From assembly GCF_020510525.1 (NCBI RefSeq), contig NZ_CP075188.1, forward strand, positions 930,001 to 994,000: 64,000 nt of DNA. The letters run 5' to 3'. The translations under genes were made by a program, and so were the position numbers. The DNA is from Quatrionicoccus australiensis (lineage in GTDB: Bacteria > Pseudomonadota > Gammaproteobacteria > Burkholderiales > Rhodocyclaceae). The notes below the pieces were generated by a model. The model was given only the letters and a program-made list of their open reading frames with translations. It made no database searches and was not told the DNA's origin. Positions within the stretch are counted from its first letter, which is position 1. Each line of letters opens with the position of its first letter. This document shows, piece after piece, positions 1-8,722 of this stretch.

Positions 1-2091
1 GCTGATCTTTCCTGCTGGCGTCAGACAACCAAATTCAGTGTTCCCGGTTTGCGTACGCTTGGTGATGGCCACATCTGGCAGAAGGGCAACTTCACCGAGT
101 CCGCTCAGGGTGATGCAGGTTTCCGGCAGGGACTCCTGGCGCATTTCATTGAGTTGTGCGATTCCGCTAATCGGAATGACCTCTTCGCCGTGCCAAGGCA
201 GTGTGTCGCTCCAGGAGGCTTTGAAGGCTGCATTTGAGGCAAAGAGCAGGTTCAGTCTGTGTCTTTCCCCAAAGCCGCTTACGTCGATCAGGAGATCGAG
301 ATTAAGGGCGGCTATCGCGTTGTTCGCTGCTGCATCATCCATCTTGGAGGTGGATAACCAGTGGTCGCTGAGCAGGAAGCAACGTTGAACGAGTGGTGTC
401 GATTTTTCAGTCGGCGAGTCGTCAATGATGGCAGTCCTGAATTTTTTTGGGGGAAGATGCAGTAGCAGCGCTTCAAGGCGGGCCGAATCCATGTTCTGCC
501 CGAAATCGCTGACCAGGAAGCCGACGACAAGTGCTCGCCGCGGGGCTGCGATTTTATTTGTCCGGCGTGTCGTTCCCTGCGCCAGTTGCTTGTTCTTCCA
601 GGACTCAAGCTCGGAGTAGACAAGTTCGGGAGGCGCTCCGCTATCCGCCAGAAGTTGTATGGCCTGAGCCTGCCGGTCTGTGCCATCGCGCATGCGCAGG
701 CAGAGTTCGGCCTGCGCAGCAATATTGCCGCGCTTGTCCTGCATCGAGAACAGTACCTGTCGGATGTTTTCCTGGTCGGTCGACGGAATTTTTGCGCCAC
801 TTTCCAGAAGATCGATAGCAGCGTTCATATTGCCATTCAGCCGCAAAGCCTCGGCGAGGGCCGGATAGGCGCCGAAAAAATCTGATTGTTGCATGACCGC
901 CATACCCAAGTATTTCTGGGCCTGCTCCGGGTGTCCAGTCTTGAGAAGCACCTCACCCAGTGCGGCAGGTAGTTCAGGGCGTTCGGGAGCTAATTCCCTG
1001 GCCTGTTCGATAAAGGTATCCGCATCGTCGAGCAGACCTTGGGTTGCGCAAATAAATGCAAGATAGGTGTAAGCAAGAGCATTTCCGGGATCCGCTTCGA
1101 GTATCTCGGTCAGGCTTTGAGTGGCTGCCTCGTAATTCTTTTCGTTGTAGAAGGCGATGGCTTGTTCGATCGATATGCATGGTGCCCGTTCGAACTCTGG
1201 TGTCGCCCTGTTGCGCCTCGCCAACGCCTGGGTTGCGGCAATAAAGGATTCCAGCTGGTTCCAGAATTGATCTTGGAGTGCGTTGTATTTTTCCTGGGCC
1301 AGGAAGACGTTTTTTTTGGCCATTTCGATGTCGGCCGGGTCCAGTCCCCAGGATGAACCACCCGGGCCAAGGTATTCACTGGTGCGCTCGGGCAGCATTG
1401 TTTCGTTGGGGATGTAAACGATCGGGCAGCCACAGAGCAATGCTTCATAGCAGGCGGTTGAGTGCTCGTAGACGTACATCAGTTCGGCCTTGCGATAAAG
1501 CTCTGCGAGCTCTTCCGGTGAACGGCGACCGACCCGAAACGAGATTTCGAGTGATTGATCGGTGACGGGCAGGAGTTGGCCTCCCCGTGTGATGAACCGA
1601 TTGATGAAGAGCAGAGTCCCTTGGCGGCTTTCCGTATCCGGCTCGGGGGGGGTGTAGATTGAAGAGTCGATCAGCGGCAATTCGAGCAGCTCGCCTTTCA
1701 TGCCTTCCGGAACGATTTTCAGGCTAAGACTGTAGATCAGGTCCGATGGCTGCCACTGCGGCTTTTCCTTGGTAAGGAAACCGGGAATGTTCAGCAGGTA
1801 TCGGACGACGTTTCTGGCTGCGAGCGGATTGCCGCTGATGACTTCCGGATAGATGACGACAGGTTCCCTGCCGGCAGCCTTGTGCCGGTTGATCGTTTCG
1901 TTTGTCAGGCACGGTGTACGCAGTTTTTCACTGGTTGTTCCGGTCAGGACGTAAGCTTCTTCACCGACCAGATTCAGGGCATGACAGAGATAGTGCATTG
2001 CCCGAATGCCGCCAGAGTTTTGCTCGTAAGGTGGCGCATAGATATAGAACGGTGCGGTCAGTTCGCCGAAGAGTTTTTTTGTCATCGCCAT
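1..2091 (-). CDS. Partial TPR/glycosyltransferase-like protein (3' end beyond window)
   Basis: An open frame of 697 codons runs from ATG 2091 to the left edge without a stop. The first 270 or so residues resemble a GT-B glycosyltransferase half, with YIYAPPYEQNSGGIRAMHYL near the start and later AELMYVYEHSTACYEALLCGCPIVYIP, a typical acceptor-to-nucleotide-site segment. TPR-like helices follow (AIAFYNEKNYEAATQSL, NALAYTYLAFICATQGLLDDA). The last part resembles a divergent GT41/SPINDLY domain: VVGFLVSDFG, then LDLLIDVSGFGERHRL, then LPETCITLSG. The His found after SDF in the GT41 enzymes downstream is not seen here, so this half may be inactive. It reads toward other genes of the same theme outside the window. 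A second ATG lies at 2085. The general class is secure; donor and acceptor are unknown. Confidence 0.75.
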   Translation of the reverse strand, partial: MAMTKKLFGELTAPFYIYAPPYEQNSGGIRAMHYLCHALNLVGEEAYVLTGTTSEKLRTPCLTNETINRHKAAGREPVVIYPEVISGNPLAARNVVRYLLNIPGFLTKEKPQWQPSDLIYSLSLKIVPEGMKGELLELPLIDSSIYTPPEPDTESRQGTLLFINRFITRGGQLLPVTDQSLEISFRVGRRSPEELAELYRKAELMYVYEHSTACYEALLCGCPIVYIPNETMLPERTSEYLGPGGSSWGLDPADIEMAKKNVFLAQEKYNALQDQFWNQLESFIAATQALARRNRATPEFERAPCISIEQAIAFYNEKNYEAATQSLTEILEADPGNALAYTYLAFICATQGLLDDADTFIEQARELAPERPELPAALGEVLLKTGHPEQAQKYLGMAVMQQSDFFGAYPALAEALRLNGNMNAAIDLLESGAKIPSTDQENIRQVLFSMQDKRGNIAAQAELCLRMRDGTDRQAQAIQLLADSGAPPELVYSELESWKNKQLAQGTTRRTNKIAAPRRALVVGFLVSDFGQNMDSARLEALLLHLPPKKFRTAIIDDSPTEKSTPLVQRCFLLSDHWLSTSKMDDAAANNAIAALNLDLLIDVSGFGERHRLNLLFASNAAFKASWSDTLPWHGEEVIPISGIAQLNEMRQESLPETCITLSGLGEVALLPDVAITKRTQTGNTEFGCLTPAGKIS

Positions 2092-2120
2092 TTGGGGTCC
2101 CGGTCTATGCCTGGTTAAAA

Positions 2121-3275
2121 CTAAGCACCATGTGTCCGCGCGTAGAACTGTCTGATTTTCTCGCAGATCATCCGGACCTGCTGTGTCGTCAGCTCGGAGT
2201 AAAGCGGCAGGCGCAAGAGACGGGAAGATGTCCGGTCGGTTACCGGCAGTTCGCCACTGGCGCGGCCAAAGCTTTGGCCGGCCGGTGAGCTGTGCAGCGG
2301 CACGTAATGGAATACGGCAGAAATGCCGGCGGCGCCGAGGTGCTGGATCAATGCGGCCCGTTCATCTTCGTTGCGGGTGACGAGATAGAAGATATGGGCA
2401 TTGGTCTCTTCTTCCTCTCCCATCATCGGCAGGGAAAAGTGATTCTCGGCTGCCAGGGCCGCGAGTTGCTTGGTGTATTCCTTGTACAGCTTGCGGCGGT
2501 GGGCGTTGATCCGGCCGGCATGTTCCAGCTGGGCGTAAAGGAAAGCTGCGGTCAGTTCGCTGGGCAAAAAGGACGAACCGATGTCCACCCAGGTGTATTT
2601 ATCAACCTGCCCGCGCAGGAAAGCCTTACGGTTGGTCCCTTTCTGCCAGATGATCTCGGCACGTTCGATCAGTTCGGGATTGTTGATGAGCAGGGCGCCA
2701 CCTTCGCCACTGATGACATTCTTGGTTTCATGAAAACTGAGGCAGCCCATGTCGCCGATGGTGCCCAGCGCGTGGCCGTCTTCATGCGCCAGGATTGCCT
2801 GCGCGGCATCTTCGATCAGGTACAGGCCGTGGCGCTGACAGATTTTCTTCAGTTCGTCCATGGCGCAGGGCCGTCCGGCGTAATGGACGGCCACAATGGC
2901 CTTGGTGCGCGGCGTGATGCTTGCCTCGATCAGGCGCTCATCAATGTTCAGCGTGTCTGGCCTGATGTCCACGAATACCGGCACACCGCCGCGCAGGACG
3001 AAGGCATTGGCGGTCGAGACAAAGGTGAAGGAAGGCATGATGACTTCGTCGCCGGGGCCGATGCCGGCGAGAATGGCGCTCATTTCGAGGGCGGCCGTGC
3101 AGGAATTGGCGAGCAAGGCCTTGCGACAGCGAAGGTTCTCTTCCAGCCACTGGTGGCAGCGTTTGGTGAACATGCCGTCGCCGGCAATGGAGCCATTCAT
3201 GACCGCCTGGGCGATGTAGAAAAGCTCCTTGCCGACGATGAAGGGTTTGCCAAAGGGGATGCGGACATTCGTCAT
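2121..3275 (-). CDS. wecE: dTDP-4-amino-4,6-dideoxygalactose transaminase (WecE/RffA-like)
   Basis: A PLP-dependent sugar aminotransferase of the DegT/DnrJ/EryC1/StrS family, 384 residues, full length. From memory the sequence tracks E. coli WecE closely: GDEVIMPSFTFVSTANAFVLRGG, VHYAGRPCAMDEL, EDAAQA, then SFHETKN with the PLP-binding lysine, and RGQVDKYTWVDIGSSFLPS. WecE turns dTDP-4-keto-6-deoxyglucose into dTDP-Fuc4N with glutamate as amino donor, in the cytoplasm. It lies 29 bp downstream of the start of the partial glycosyltransferase gene (2091) and faces the same way, so they are probably cotranscribed. Here it may supply an amino-deoxy sugar for the surface glycans of this locus; that role is inference. 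No other enterobacterial common antigen gene is visible nearby. Confidence 0.88.
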   Translation of the reverse strand: MTNVRIPFGKPFIVGKELFYIAQAVMNGSIAGDGMFTKRCHQWLEENLRCRKALLANSCTAALEMSAILAGIGPGDEVIMPSFTFVSTANAFVLRGGVPVFVDIRPDTLNIDERLIEASITPRTKAIVAVHYAGRPCAMDELKKICQRHGLYLIEDAAQAILAHEDGHALGTIGDMGCLSFHETKNVISGEGGALLINNPELIERAEIIWQKGTNRKAFLRGQVDKYTWVDIGSSFLPSELTAAFLYAQLEHAGRINAHRRKLYKEYTKQLAALAAENHFSLPMMGEEEETNAHIFYLVTRNEDERAALIQHLGAAGISAVFHYVPLHSSPAGQSFGRASGELPVTDRTSSRLLRLPLYSELTTQQVRMICEKIRQFYARTHGA

Positions 3276-3340
3276 GTATGGGTTCCGGGCGTTAATGCAG
3301 GCGTGAGGGGGTTACGTGGCGGTCAGGCAGCTTGCTGCCA

Positions 3341-5098
3341 TCAGCTGCTGACCACCCGGTTCTTGCCGGTTTTTTTCGCTTCGTACATTGCCTCGTCGGC
3401 GCGCTTGATGACGCTGGCCTGACTGTCTTCCGGCAGCATTTGCGTGACGCCGGCGCTGAATGTGATCAGGACTTTCTCGTTGTCGTGCATGAAGAATTTC
3501 TTGGTCAGTTCGCGCTGCAGGCGGGTGAGGGCGCTGATCGCATCTTCCAGCGGCGTTTCCGGCAACAGGACGATGAACTCCTCGCCGCCGTAGCGGGCCA
3601 CGGTGTCCTGCGGGCGCAGGGTTTCGCGGCAGACCGTGGCGAGGTGGATGAGGGCTTCGTCGCCGGTGTCATGCCCCATCGTGTCGTTCAGTTTCTTGAA
3701 ATTGTCGATATCGAGCAGGCCGACGCAGAGCAGGGTGTCATGGCGCTTCGAGCGGGCTGTTTCCTTCTCGAACATTTCTTCCAGGCCGCGCCGGTTGAGC
3801 GTACCGGTCAACTGGTCGTAACGCACCAGATTGCTGGTGTTCTCCAGTTCGGCTTCGAGTTCGCGAATGCGCGCTTCCGATTCTTGCACTTTTTTCTGGG
3901 TCGACCGCAGCTCGTCGCGCGAGCGCAGTGCGTTGATCTGGATATTGCGCGTTTCGTGCATGACTTCGCCGAGCACGCTTTCCAGTTCGCTGATGTCGTT
4001 GGCGGCGCTGATCTTGCCGGCGTAGCCCTCGATCTTGTCGTGATAGTCCGAGGTGACTTCGGCAAAACTGGCCAGCTGGTCCACAAAACCGGCCAGCATC
4101 TGCTTGATCGATTCGCGGGCGTCGAACAGGCTGGCCTTGAGCATGCTCTGCTTGTACAGCACTTCCTTCAGGCGGCGCTCGGCATCGTCGACGGCGCGCT
4201 GGGAGAGCGGCTTGTCGATGATTTCGCGGACGACTTCAATCTGGCCATGCAGCCAGCGATCGTCGAGCACCAGCTCGGTCATGTTCTCGACCAGCAGACG
4301 CAGCAGGCTGAGCAGGCTGCGCCGCAGTTCGGCCTGATCCTCGGCGAGCAGTTCCAGCTTGAAGGCAAAGCGCTTCAGGCGGGTGAGGAACTCGGCGATC
4401 TGGTCTTCGTTCCTCGCCTTGCGGATATCCGCGGCGAGCGCCTTGGCATCGGTCGACAGCACCGGACTTTCAACCAGTTGCGCCGCGATCGCGGTTTCCA
4501 GCGTGAAGGCAAACAGCTCGCGCAACTCCGGCAGCAAATTGGTCGGCTCAGCGGTCGACGCACGGGAAACGGCATTTTCCGGCGGGGCGGGTTCGCTGCC
4601 ATTGCCGTTCTCCTGTTCGCGGCCCTGGCCCCAGGAGCGCAACAGGTTCTGCAGGCGGGTGAACAGCGTTTCCGGGTTGTTGGCGCTGCTACTCAGGACG
4701 TGCTCGAGCGACTCGCGCTTGCGGGCAACGGTCAGGCCGACGTGCTTGGCATCCCATTGCCGGACGAGGTCGGTAATCAGCTCGGACCAGGTCAGTTTCT
4801 GGACTTCGGTCAGGGCGCTGACGAACTCGACCAGGCGGTTGCGGTAATCGTCCCAGCTGCCGGCCTTGACCGCTTCATCCAGTTGCCGGGCGAGGCGCAA
4901 CTGTTCGTTGCTGGCCTTGGGCAAGGCTGCGGCCAGTGTGCGCAGCTGCTTTTCCGGGAAGGGCTCGGGGGCGGCCTTGATGCCGGCAATTTCCTGGTAC
5001 AGGGTCAGGTAATTGTCCGGCGTCGGGGGGACGCGACGGGCCGCCAGCAGGCGGAGCGTTTCACGGGCAATTTCGAATGGGTTGCTTAGCGTGCTCAT
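3341..5098 (-). CDS. Diguanylate cyclase (GGEEF) with long helical N-terminal region
   Basis: A 585-residue cytoplasmic protein. The C-terminal 170 residues form a GGDEF domain: RYDQLTGTLNRRG, DIDNFKKLNDTMGHDTGDEAL and the active-site ARYGGEEFIVLLPE. An RxxD inhibitory site (RPQD) lies exactly five residues before GGEEF, so product inhibition by c-di-GMP is expected. The first 400 residues contain no TM segment. They look largely alpha-helical and end in a coiled coil (STQKKVQESEARIRELEAEL) before the catalytic domain. No PAS, GAF or REC domain is obvious. The gene lies between wecE and tRNA-Thr and is probably monocistronic. It should synthesise c-di-GMP from two GTP. The signal sensed by the N-terminal half is unknown. 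Confidence 0.9.
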   Translation of the reverse strand: MSTLSNPFEIARETLRLLAARRVPPTPDNYLTLYQEIAGIKAAPEPFPEKQLRTLAAALPKASNEQLRLARQLDEAVKAGSWDDYRNRLVEFVSALTEVQKLTWSELITDLVRQWDAKHVGLTVARKRESLEHVLSSSANNPETLFTRLQNLLRSWGQGREQENGNGSEPAPPENAVSRASTAEPTNLLPELRELFAFTLETAIAAQLVESPVLSTDAKALAADIRKARNEDQIAEFLTRLKRFAFKLELLAEDQAELRRSLLSLLRLLVENMTELVLDDRWLHGQIEVVREIIDKPLSQRAVDDAERRLKEVLYKQSMLKASLFDARESIKQMLAGFVDQLASFAEVTSDYHDKIEGYAGKISAANDISELESVLGEVMHETRNIQINALRSRDELRSTQKKVQESEARIRELEAELENTSNLVRYDQLTGTLNRRGLEEMFEKETARSKRHDTLLCVGLLDIDNFKKLNDTMGHDTGDEALIHLATVCRETLRPQDTVARYGGEEFIVLLPETPLEDAISALTRLQRELTKKFFMHDNEKVLITFSAGVTQMLPEDSQASVIKRADEAMYEAKKTGKNRVVSS

Positions 5099-5099
5099 G

Positions 5100-5127
5100 T
5101 TGTTGTGCGATCGATCAGGCTATAATT
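5100..5127 (+). promoter_or_regulatory. Probable tRNA-Thr promoter
   Basis: A perfect TATAAT lies at 5122-5127, about 19 bp before the tRNA 5' end. A weak -35 (TTTGTT or TTGTTG) lies 15-16 bp upstream. It overlaps the start of the divergent diguanylate cyclase gene. Confidence 0.6.
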
Positions 5128-5145
5128 CGGCCCGATTGTTCCGGG

Positions 5146-5218
5146 CCCCCGTAGCATGAAGGTCGTGCAGTTGATTTGTAATCATCAGGTAGCGGTTCGA
5201 TTCCGTTCGGGGGCACCA
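5146..5218 (+). tRNA. tRNA-Thr (anticodon TGT)
   Basis: The acceptor stem GCCCCCG (5146-5152) pairs perfectly with CGGGGGC (5208-5214), followed by discriminator A and encoded CCA. The anticodon loop TTTGTAA holds TGT at 5177-5179. The T arm AGCGG/CCGTT with loop TTCGATT is normal. Two things are odd. The D arm is compact and atypical (stem GCAT/GTGC, loop GAAGGTC), giving only 73 nt with CCA, and the anticodon stem (GTTGA/TCATC) has a T-T mismatch at its second pair. A promoter and a terminator flank it, so I think it is expressed. Confidence 0.85.
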
Positions 5219-5234
5219 GTAAAATCAAGCATTC

Positions 5235-5260
5235 AAGCCATTCTTCGGAGTGGCTTTTTT
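5235..5260 (+). terminator. Intrinsic terminator after tRNA-Thr
   Basis: AAGCCATTC pairs with GAGTGGCTT (one G-U) around a TTCG tetraloop and is followed by a run of T. This is a strong Rho-independent terminator. Confidence 0.85.
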
Positions 5261-5401
5261 GTTTTCCGGCGTCTTTCCCGATTTGTCGCATCGCTGTGCC
5301 GTTCTGGTCATCCATGACTGATCCAAGATCATAACCGGGGTGGCGGTTGCAGAAAACGCAATTTGCACAGACTTGCAGTTTGCTGCCCCGGCAATTTTTG
5401 C

Positions 5402-5632
5402 CTAGGCGCGCAGATTGACCAGCGTTCCCAGCATTGCGTCACCGGTCTTGATTACATTGGCGGCGGCCTTGGCATCGATCGCGCTGCGGCTGAGCTCGAC
5501 CATGCTGCTCGCCATCGCACTGTTGTCGCTGCTGCTGCCGAAGCCGGCGATACGGGCGCCGGCGATGGCGCTGCGGTTCATGCCGGCCTGCATGCTTTGC
5601 ATGCCGTAGGACAGGATGGAGCTGACGGACAT
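5402..5632 (-). CDS. Small flagellar rod-like protein (FlgB/C-type helix)
   Basis: 76 residues from ATG 5632 (MSVSSILSYGMQSMQAGM). An upstream in-frame start would add an Arg-rich segment that looks untranslated. The C-terminal half (SSMVELSRSAIDAKAAANVIKTGDAMLGTLVNLRA) matches the pattern at the C terminus of flagellar rod and hook proteins, in which a hydrophobic heptad helix ends in an ML(G/N)xLVxLRA-like tail. Such short proteins are often annotated as flagellar basal-body proteins, but no flagellar gene is nearby and no role is established. Length and heptad pattern support a real coding gene; function is tentative. Confidence 0.6.
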   Translation of the reverse strand: MSVSSILSYGMQSMQAGMNRSAIAGARIAGFGSSSDNSAMASSMVELSRSAIDAKAAANVIKTGDAMLGTLVNLRA

Positions 5633-5749
5633 GGGGGGCCTTTCGTGAATTGATCTGCAGGCAAAAGCATCTCTTGTGCCTGAAAGCCGTTGTGCCGCAG
5701 GTGTTTTGGCATTTTTCCGCAGTCGGGAAACAAATCTTGCAAGGGGGGC

Positions 5750-5777
5750 TTGCAAATCCTGATCGGGAATTTATAAT
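5750..5777 (+). promoter_or_regulatory. Promoter of the tRNA-Gly/tRNA-Val pair
   Basis: TTGCAA (5750-5755), a 16-bp spacer and a perfect TATAAT (5772-5777), followed by a GC-rich discriminator (GCGCGCCC), as in stringently controlled stable-RNA promoters. It lies 40 bp before tRNA-Gly. Confidence 0.8.
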
Positions 5778-5816
5778 GCGCGCCCTTCCCCGATGATTGT
5801 TGCGTGGAAGTACAGG

Positions 5817-5892
5817 GCGGCAGTAGCTCAGTTGGTAGAGCGATACCTTGCCAAGGTATAGGTCGAGAGTTCGAGACTCTTCTGCCGCTCCA
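5817..5892 (+). tRNA. tRNA-Gly (anticodon GCC)
   Basis: A 76-nt cloverleaf. Acceptor GCGGCAG pairs with CTGCCGC, D arm TAGCTCAGTTGGTAGAGC, anticodon loop TTGCCAA, T arm GAGAG/CTCTT, discriminator T and encoded CCA. Confidence 0.97.
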
Positions 5893-5901
5893 TTTTCCCA
5901 T

Positions 5902-5978
5902 GCGTCCTTAGCTCAGCTGGTTAGAGCGCCACGTTGACATCGTGGAGGTCGGCGGTTCGATTCCGTCAGGACGCACCA
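5902..5978 (+). tRNA. tRNA-Val (anticodon GAC)
   Basis: A 77-nt cloverleaf. Acceptor GCGTCCT pairs with AGGACGC, the anticodon stem CCACG/CGTGG carries loop TTGACAT, discriminator A and encoded CCA. It lies 9 bp after tRNA-Gly and is cotranscribed with it. Confidence 0.97.
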
Positions 5979-6000
5979 GCCCCGCCATCCGTTTGCCGGA

Positions 6001-7329
6001 TCAGGGGGCGGTACTGTTCAGCAGGCTGCTGATCAGCAGAATCTCTTCTTCGTCCAGCATGTTTGCCATGGCCTTCAGGCGCAGGCGGCTCATCACGAAC
6101 TCGTGGCGCGAGCGCGACAGCTCGAGCTGCATGTTATAGACCTGGCGCTCGGCATTCAGGACATCCAGTGTATTGCGCGTACCGGCCTCGACGCCGCGCC
6201 GGGTCGATTTGAGTGCCACCTGGCTGGCAAGCAGGGCCTGGTTGAGCGAATTGAGCCGTTCGCGGCCCTGCATGATGCCGTTGAATTCCTTCTGGACCCG
6301 GGTTTCCAGGTCGCGACGGATGCCTTCATAAACGGCCTGGGCGCGCTGATGCCGGGCGCGCGCCTGGGTGGTTTCGGCGTTGACGTAACCGCCTGCGAAA
6401 ATCGGCACATTGAGCTGGACACCCGCCGAATTCAGGTCGTAGCGCGAGTTGACCGTTGAGACGGTTTCGCTCTCCGAGCGCGATTTGGTAACTACCAGGT
6501 CTACGGTGGGCAGATGTCCGGCCCGGGCGCGATTGACGGTCCACGCTGTTTCATCGATGCTTTTGCCCGCGGCCTGCAGTTCGGGGTTGGTCTGCAGGAC
6601 CAGGTCGCGCCACGCGGCAAAGTCGGCCGGCGCGAGTTGCAGAGCGCTCAGCCTTTTTTCATCCAGGGCAACAATCCCTGTGACGTCGACGCCGAGCAGG
6701 GCGGCGAGTTTCTGGCGCGCATTGGCGAGCAGGTTTTCCGTGGCGAGCACTTCCGAGACGGCAATGGCAAGCCGGGAGGCGGCTTCGTCGATTTCAATGC
6801 GCGTGCCGGCACCGCTGCGGAATGACTTGCTGGCGGCGTCCTGCTGCGCTTCCAGCGAAGCAACCAGGAAGCGGGCCAGGCGTAGCTGGTCTTCGGTCAG
6901 CAGTGCGTCGAAATAGGCCTGGGCGACCCGTACGGTCAGTTGCTGTGCTGCTGCGCTCAGGGTGAAATCGGCCGCTTCGCTATGCGCAACGGTGCGCTTG
7001 TAGTCGGCGATGTTCTGGAAGCGGATCAGCGGCTGGCGCAAGGACCAGGCATCGACGCTGGAGTCGTAGCGGGTCGGATTGTTGCTCGCGCCCTGGCGAT
7101 CGAGTTCATTCTTGTAGCGTGATGCCGAGAAGGACAGCGACGGCAGCAGGCCGGCCAAGGCCTTGCCTTGCTCGGCGCGCTCGTAGCCGGCATCGGCCTG
7201 GGCGACCTGCCAGGTCGGGTCGTTTTGCAGCGCATATTGCCAGGCCTGGCGCAGGTTGACCGTCTCGGCCCGGAGCATGGATGCGGCAAACAGCGGCAGC
7301 AAGGCCGCAACGAGAAGTCGCTTTTTCAT
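6001..7329 (-). CDS. TolC-family outer membrane channel of a type I secretion system
   Basis: 442 residues. It starts with a signal peptide (MKKRLLVAALLPLFAASMLRA, cleavage after ...RAE) and carries the duplicated TolC/OEP layout: NLRQAWQYALQNDPTW, LTVRVAQAYFDALLTEDQL, and in the second half LNVPIFAGGYVNAETTQARA with VEAGTRNTLDVLNAERQVY. TolC proteins trimerise into a beta-barrel plus alpha tunnel and form the outer exit for type I substrates. The ATG lies one base after the stop of the adaptor gene, so the two are translationally coupled. It is the last gene of the ABC-HlyD-TolC operon and presumably exports the giant repeat protein encoded upstream. The family is certain; the substrate is inferred from context. 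Confidence 0.93.
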   Translation of the reverse strand: MKKRLLVAALLPLFAASMLRAETVNLRQAWQYALQNDPTWQVAQADAGYERAEQGKALAGLLPSLSFSASRYKNELDRQGASNNPTRYDSSVDAWSLRQPLIRFQNIADYKRTVAHSEAADFTLSAAAQQLTVRVAQAYFDALLTEDQLRLARFLVASLEAQQDAASKSFRSGAGTRIEIDEAASRLAIAVSEVLATENLLANARQKLAALLGVDVTGIVALDEKRLSALQLAPADFAAWRDLVLQTNPELQAAGKSIDETAWTVNRARAGHLPTVDLVVTKSRSESETVSTVNSRYDLNSAGVQLNVPIFAGGYVNAETTQARARHQRAQAVYEGIRRDLETRVQKEFNGIMQGRERLNSLNQALLASQVALKSTRRGVEAGTRNTLDVLNAERQVYNMQLELSRSRHEFVMSRLRLKAMANMLDEEEILLISSLLNSTAP

Positions 7330-7330
7330 C

Positions 7331-8722
7331 TCAGGGTTCCCGCAGCGCCGAGAACATGCGCTGGGTCAGCGGTTTCATCAGGTAAGCGGCAAAGGTGCGT
7401 TCGCCCGCCTTGATGATGACATCGACCGGCATGCCCGGGTGCAGGTGGTGGTTGCCGAGTTTTTTCAGGCCTTCCGGTGTGACTTCGACGCGGGCCAGGA
7501 AGTAGGGCAGACCGGTCAGCGGGTCGGTGTGGCGGTCGGAGGAGACCGAGCTGACCCGGCCCTCGACCACCAGTTGCGGCCGATCGGTGAAGGCATTGAT
7601 GCGGACATCGGTGGCCTGGCCGGGATGAATGCGGTTAACCATGCCCGGCTGCACCTGGACATCGAGCAGCAGCGCATCGCCTTGCGGCACGATTTCGAGA
7701 ATGCGCCCGCCCGGTCCGACAATGCCGCCGATCGTCTGGGTTTGCAACGAGACCACCTGGCCGTCGGCGGGGGCGCGTACGACCGTACGCGCGTATTCAT
7801 CGCGCACCGCCTTGAGGCGTTCGGTCAGTGCCGACAGGTCGCGCTGGGCCTCGACCAGTTGCGCTTCGACATCGCGCAGGAAGTCCTGGCGCAACTGCAA
7901 CTGGCGCAGGCGGATTTCGGCGGCCTGGCTGGCGTTTTTGGCAATGCTGGCCTGCAGTTCGCTGGTCACGCTGGACAGTTCTGCCTGGGTGCGTTCCTGG
8001 GCGAGCAGTTGGTTGCGCGACGCATAGCCTTCGGCAACCAGACCGCGCATGCCGTCGATTTCCTGCTGCAGGAAGCCGGACTGCTGGGTGCGGGCGCTCA
8101 GTTGCTGGCGGGTGCCCTGCAACTGCTTGTCGAGGGCAGCCAGATTCTGGCCGTAGATCGCCTGTTCGTTGTCGAGCGCCGACTTGCGGGTCTTGAACAG
8201 GTGTTCCTGCGCGTTGACCAGTTCCTTGCCCCAGGGCTCGGCAAAATACACCTTGATCTCTTCCGGATACTGGATGCTGCTGCCCTGGCTTTGCTCTGCC
8301 TTCAGGCGGGCGAGGCGCACCGCCGCGGCAAAATATTGCTGCAGTATGGTGTCCTGCGCGGCCTTGGCCTGCACGTCCTCAAAGGTGACGAGGATGTCGC
8401 CGGCCTTGACCTCCTGGTTTTCCTTGACGCGGATGCTGGCAACGACGCCGCCGGTCAGGTGGGAGACGGTCTTGCGCTTGGATTCGACGGCCACCGAACC
8501 GCTTGCCACGACACCTTCTTCAAGGGGGGCGAAAAAGGCCCAGATCAGGAAACCGCCGAAGCCGAAGATGATGATGTTGCGGCCCAGATTCATCGCCTGG
8601 CGCGGATTCTCCCAGTCGTCGAGCGCTGGATCGATGTTTTTCACGCGCGGGAAAATGAAGCCCTTGAAGGCGATGCGCAGCTGTTGCAGGAAACGGCGAA
8701 GGGGAGATTTACTGGGGCGCAT
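7331..8722 (-). CDS. HlyD/PrtE-type periplasmic adaptor of the type I secretion system
   Basis: 463 residues from ATG 8722 (MRPSKSPLRRFLQQ). GGAA on the coding strand lies at suitable spacing for this start; an in-frame ATG at 8728 is possible but lies directly against that sequence. The order is a short cytoplasmic tail, one TM helix at about 49-65 (NIIIFGFGGFLIWAFFAP), a lipoyl/barrel half (GSVAVESKRKTVSHLTGGVV, VKAGDILVTFEDVQA), a long coiled coil (about 110-290), and the closing barrel (RAPADGQVVSLQTQTIGGIVGPG, HPGMPVDVIIKAGERTF). It links the inner membrane ABC protein to the TolC channel. The start overlaps the 3' end of the ABC gene by 14 bp, and the stop abuts the tolC-like gene. Confidence 0.93.
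   Translation of the reverse strand: MRPSKSPLRRFLQQLRIAFKGFIFPRVKNIDPALDDWENPRQAMNLGRNIIIFGFGGFLIWAFFAPLEEGVVASGSVAVESKRKTVSHLTGGVVASIRVKENQEVKAGDILVTFEDVQAKAAQDTILQQYFAAAVRLARLKAEQSQGSSIQYPEEIKVYFAEPWGKELVNAQEHLFKTRKSALDNEQAIYGQNLAALDKQLQGTRQQLSARTQQSGFLQQEIDGMRGLVAEGYASRNQLLAQERTQAELSSVTSELQASIAKNASQAAEIRLRQLQLRQDFLRDVEAQLVEAQRDLSALTERLKAVRDEYARTVVRAPADGQVVSLQTQTIGGIVGPGGRILEIVPQGDALLLDVQVQPGMVNRIHPGQATDVRINAFTDRPQLVVEGRVSSVSSDRHTDPLTGLPYFLARVEVTPEGLKKLGNHHLHPGMPVDVIIKAGERTFAAYLMKPLTQRMFSALREP

Noticed and set aside
3332..5089. A 585-codon plus-strand frame opposite the diguanylate cyclase
   Set aside because: High-GC antisense shadow; the minus strand encodes an intact GGDEF domain.
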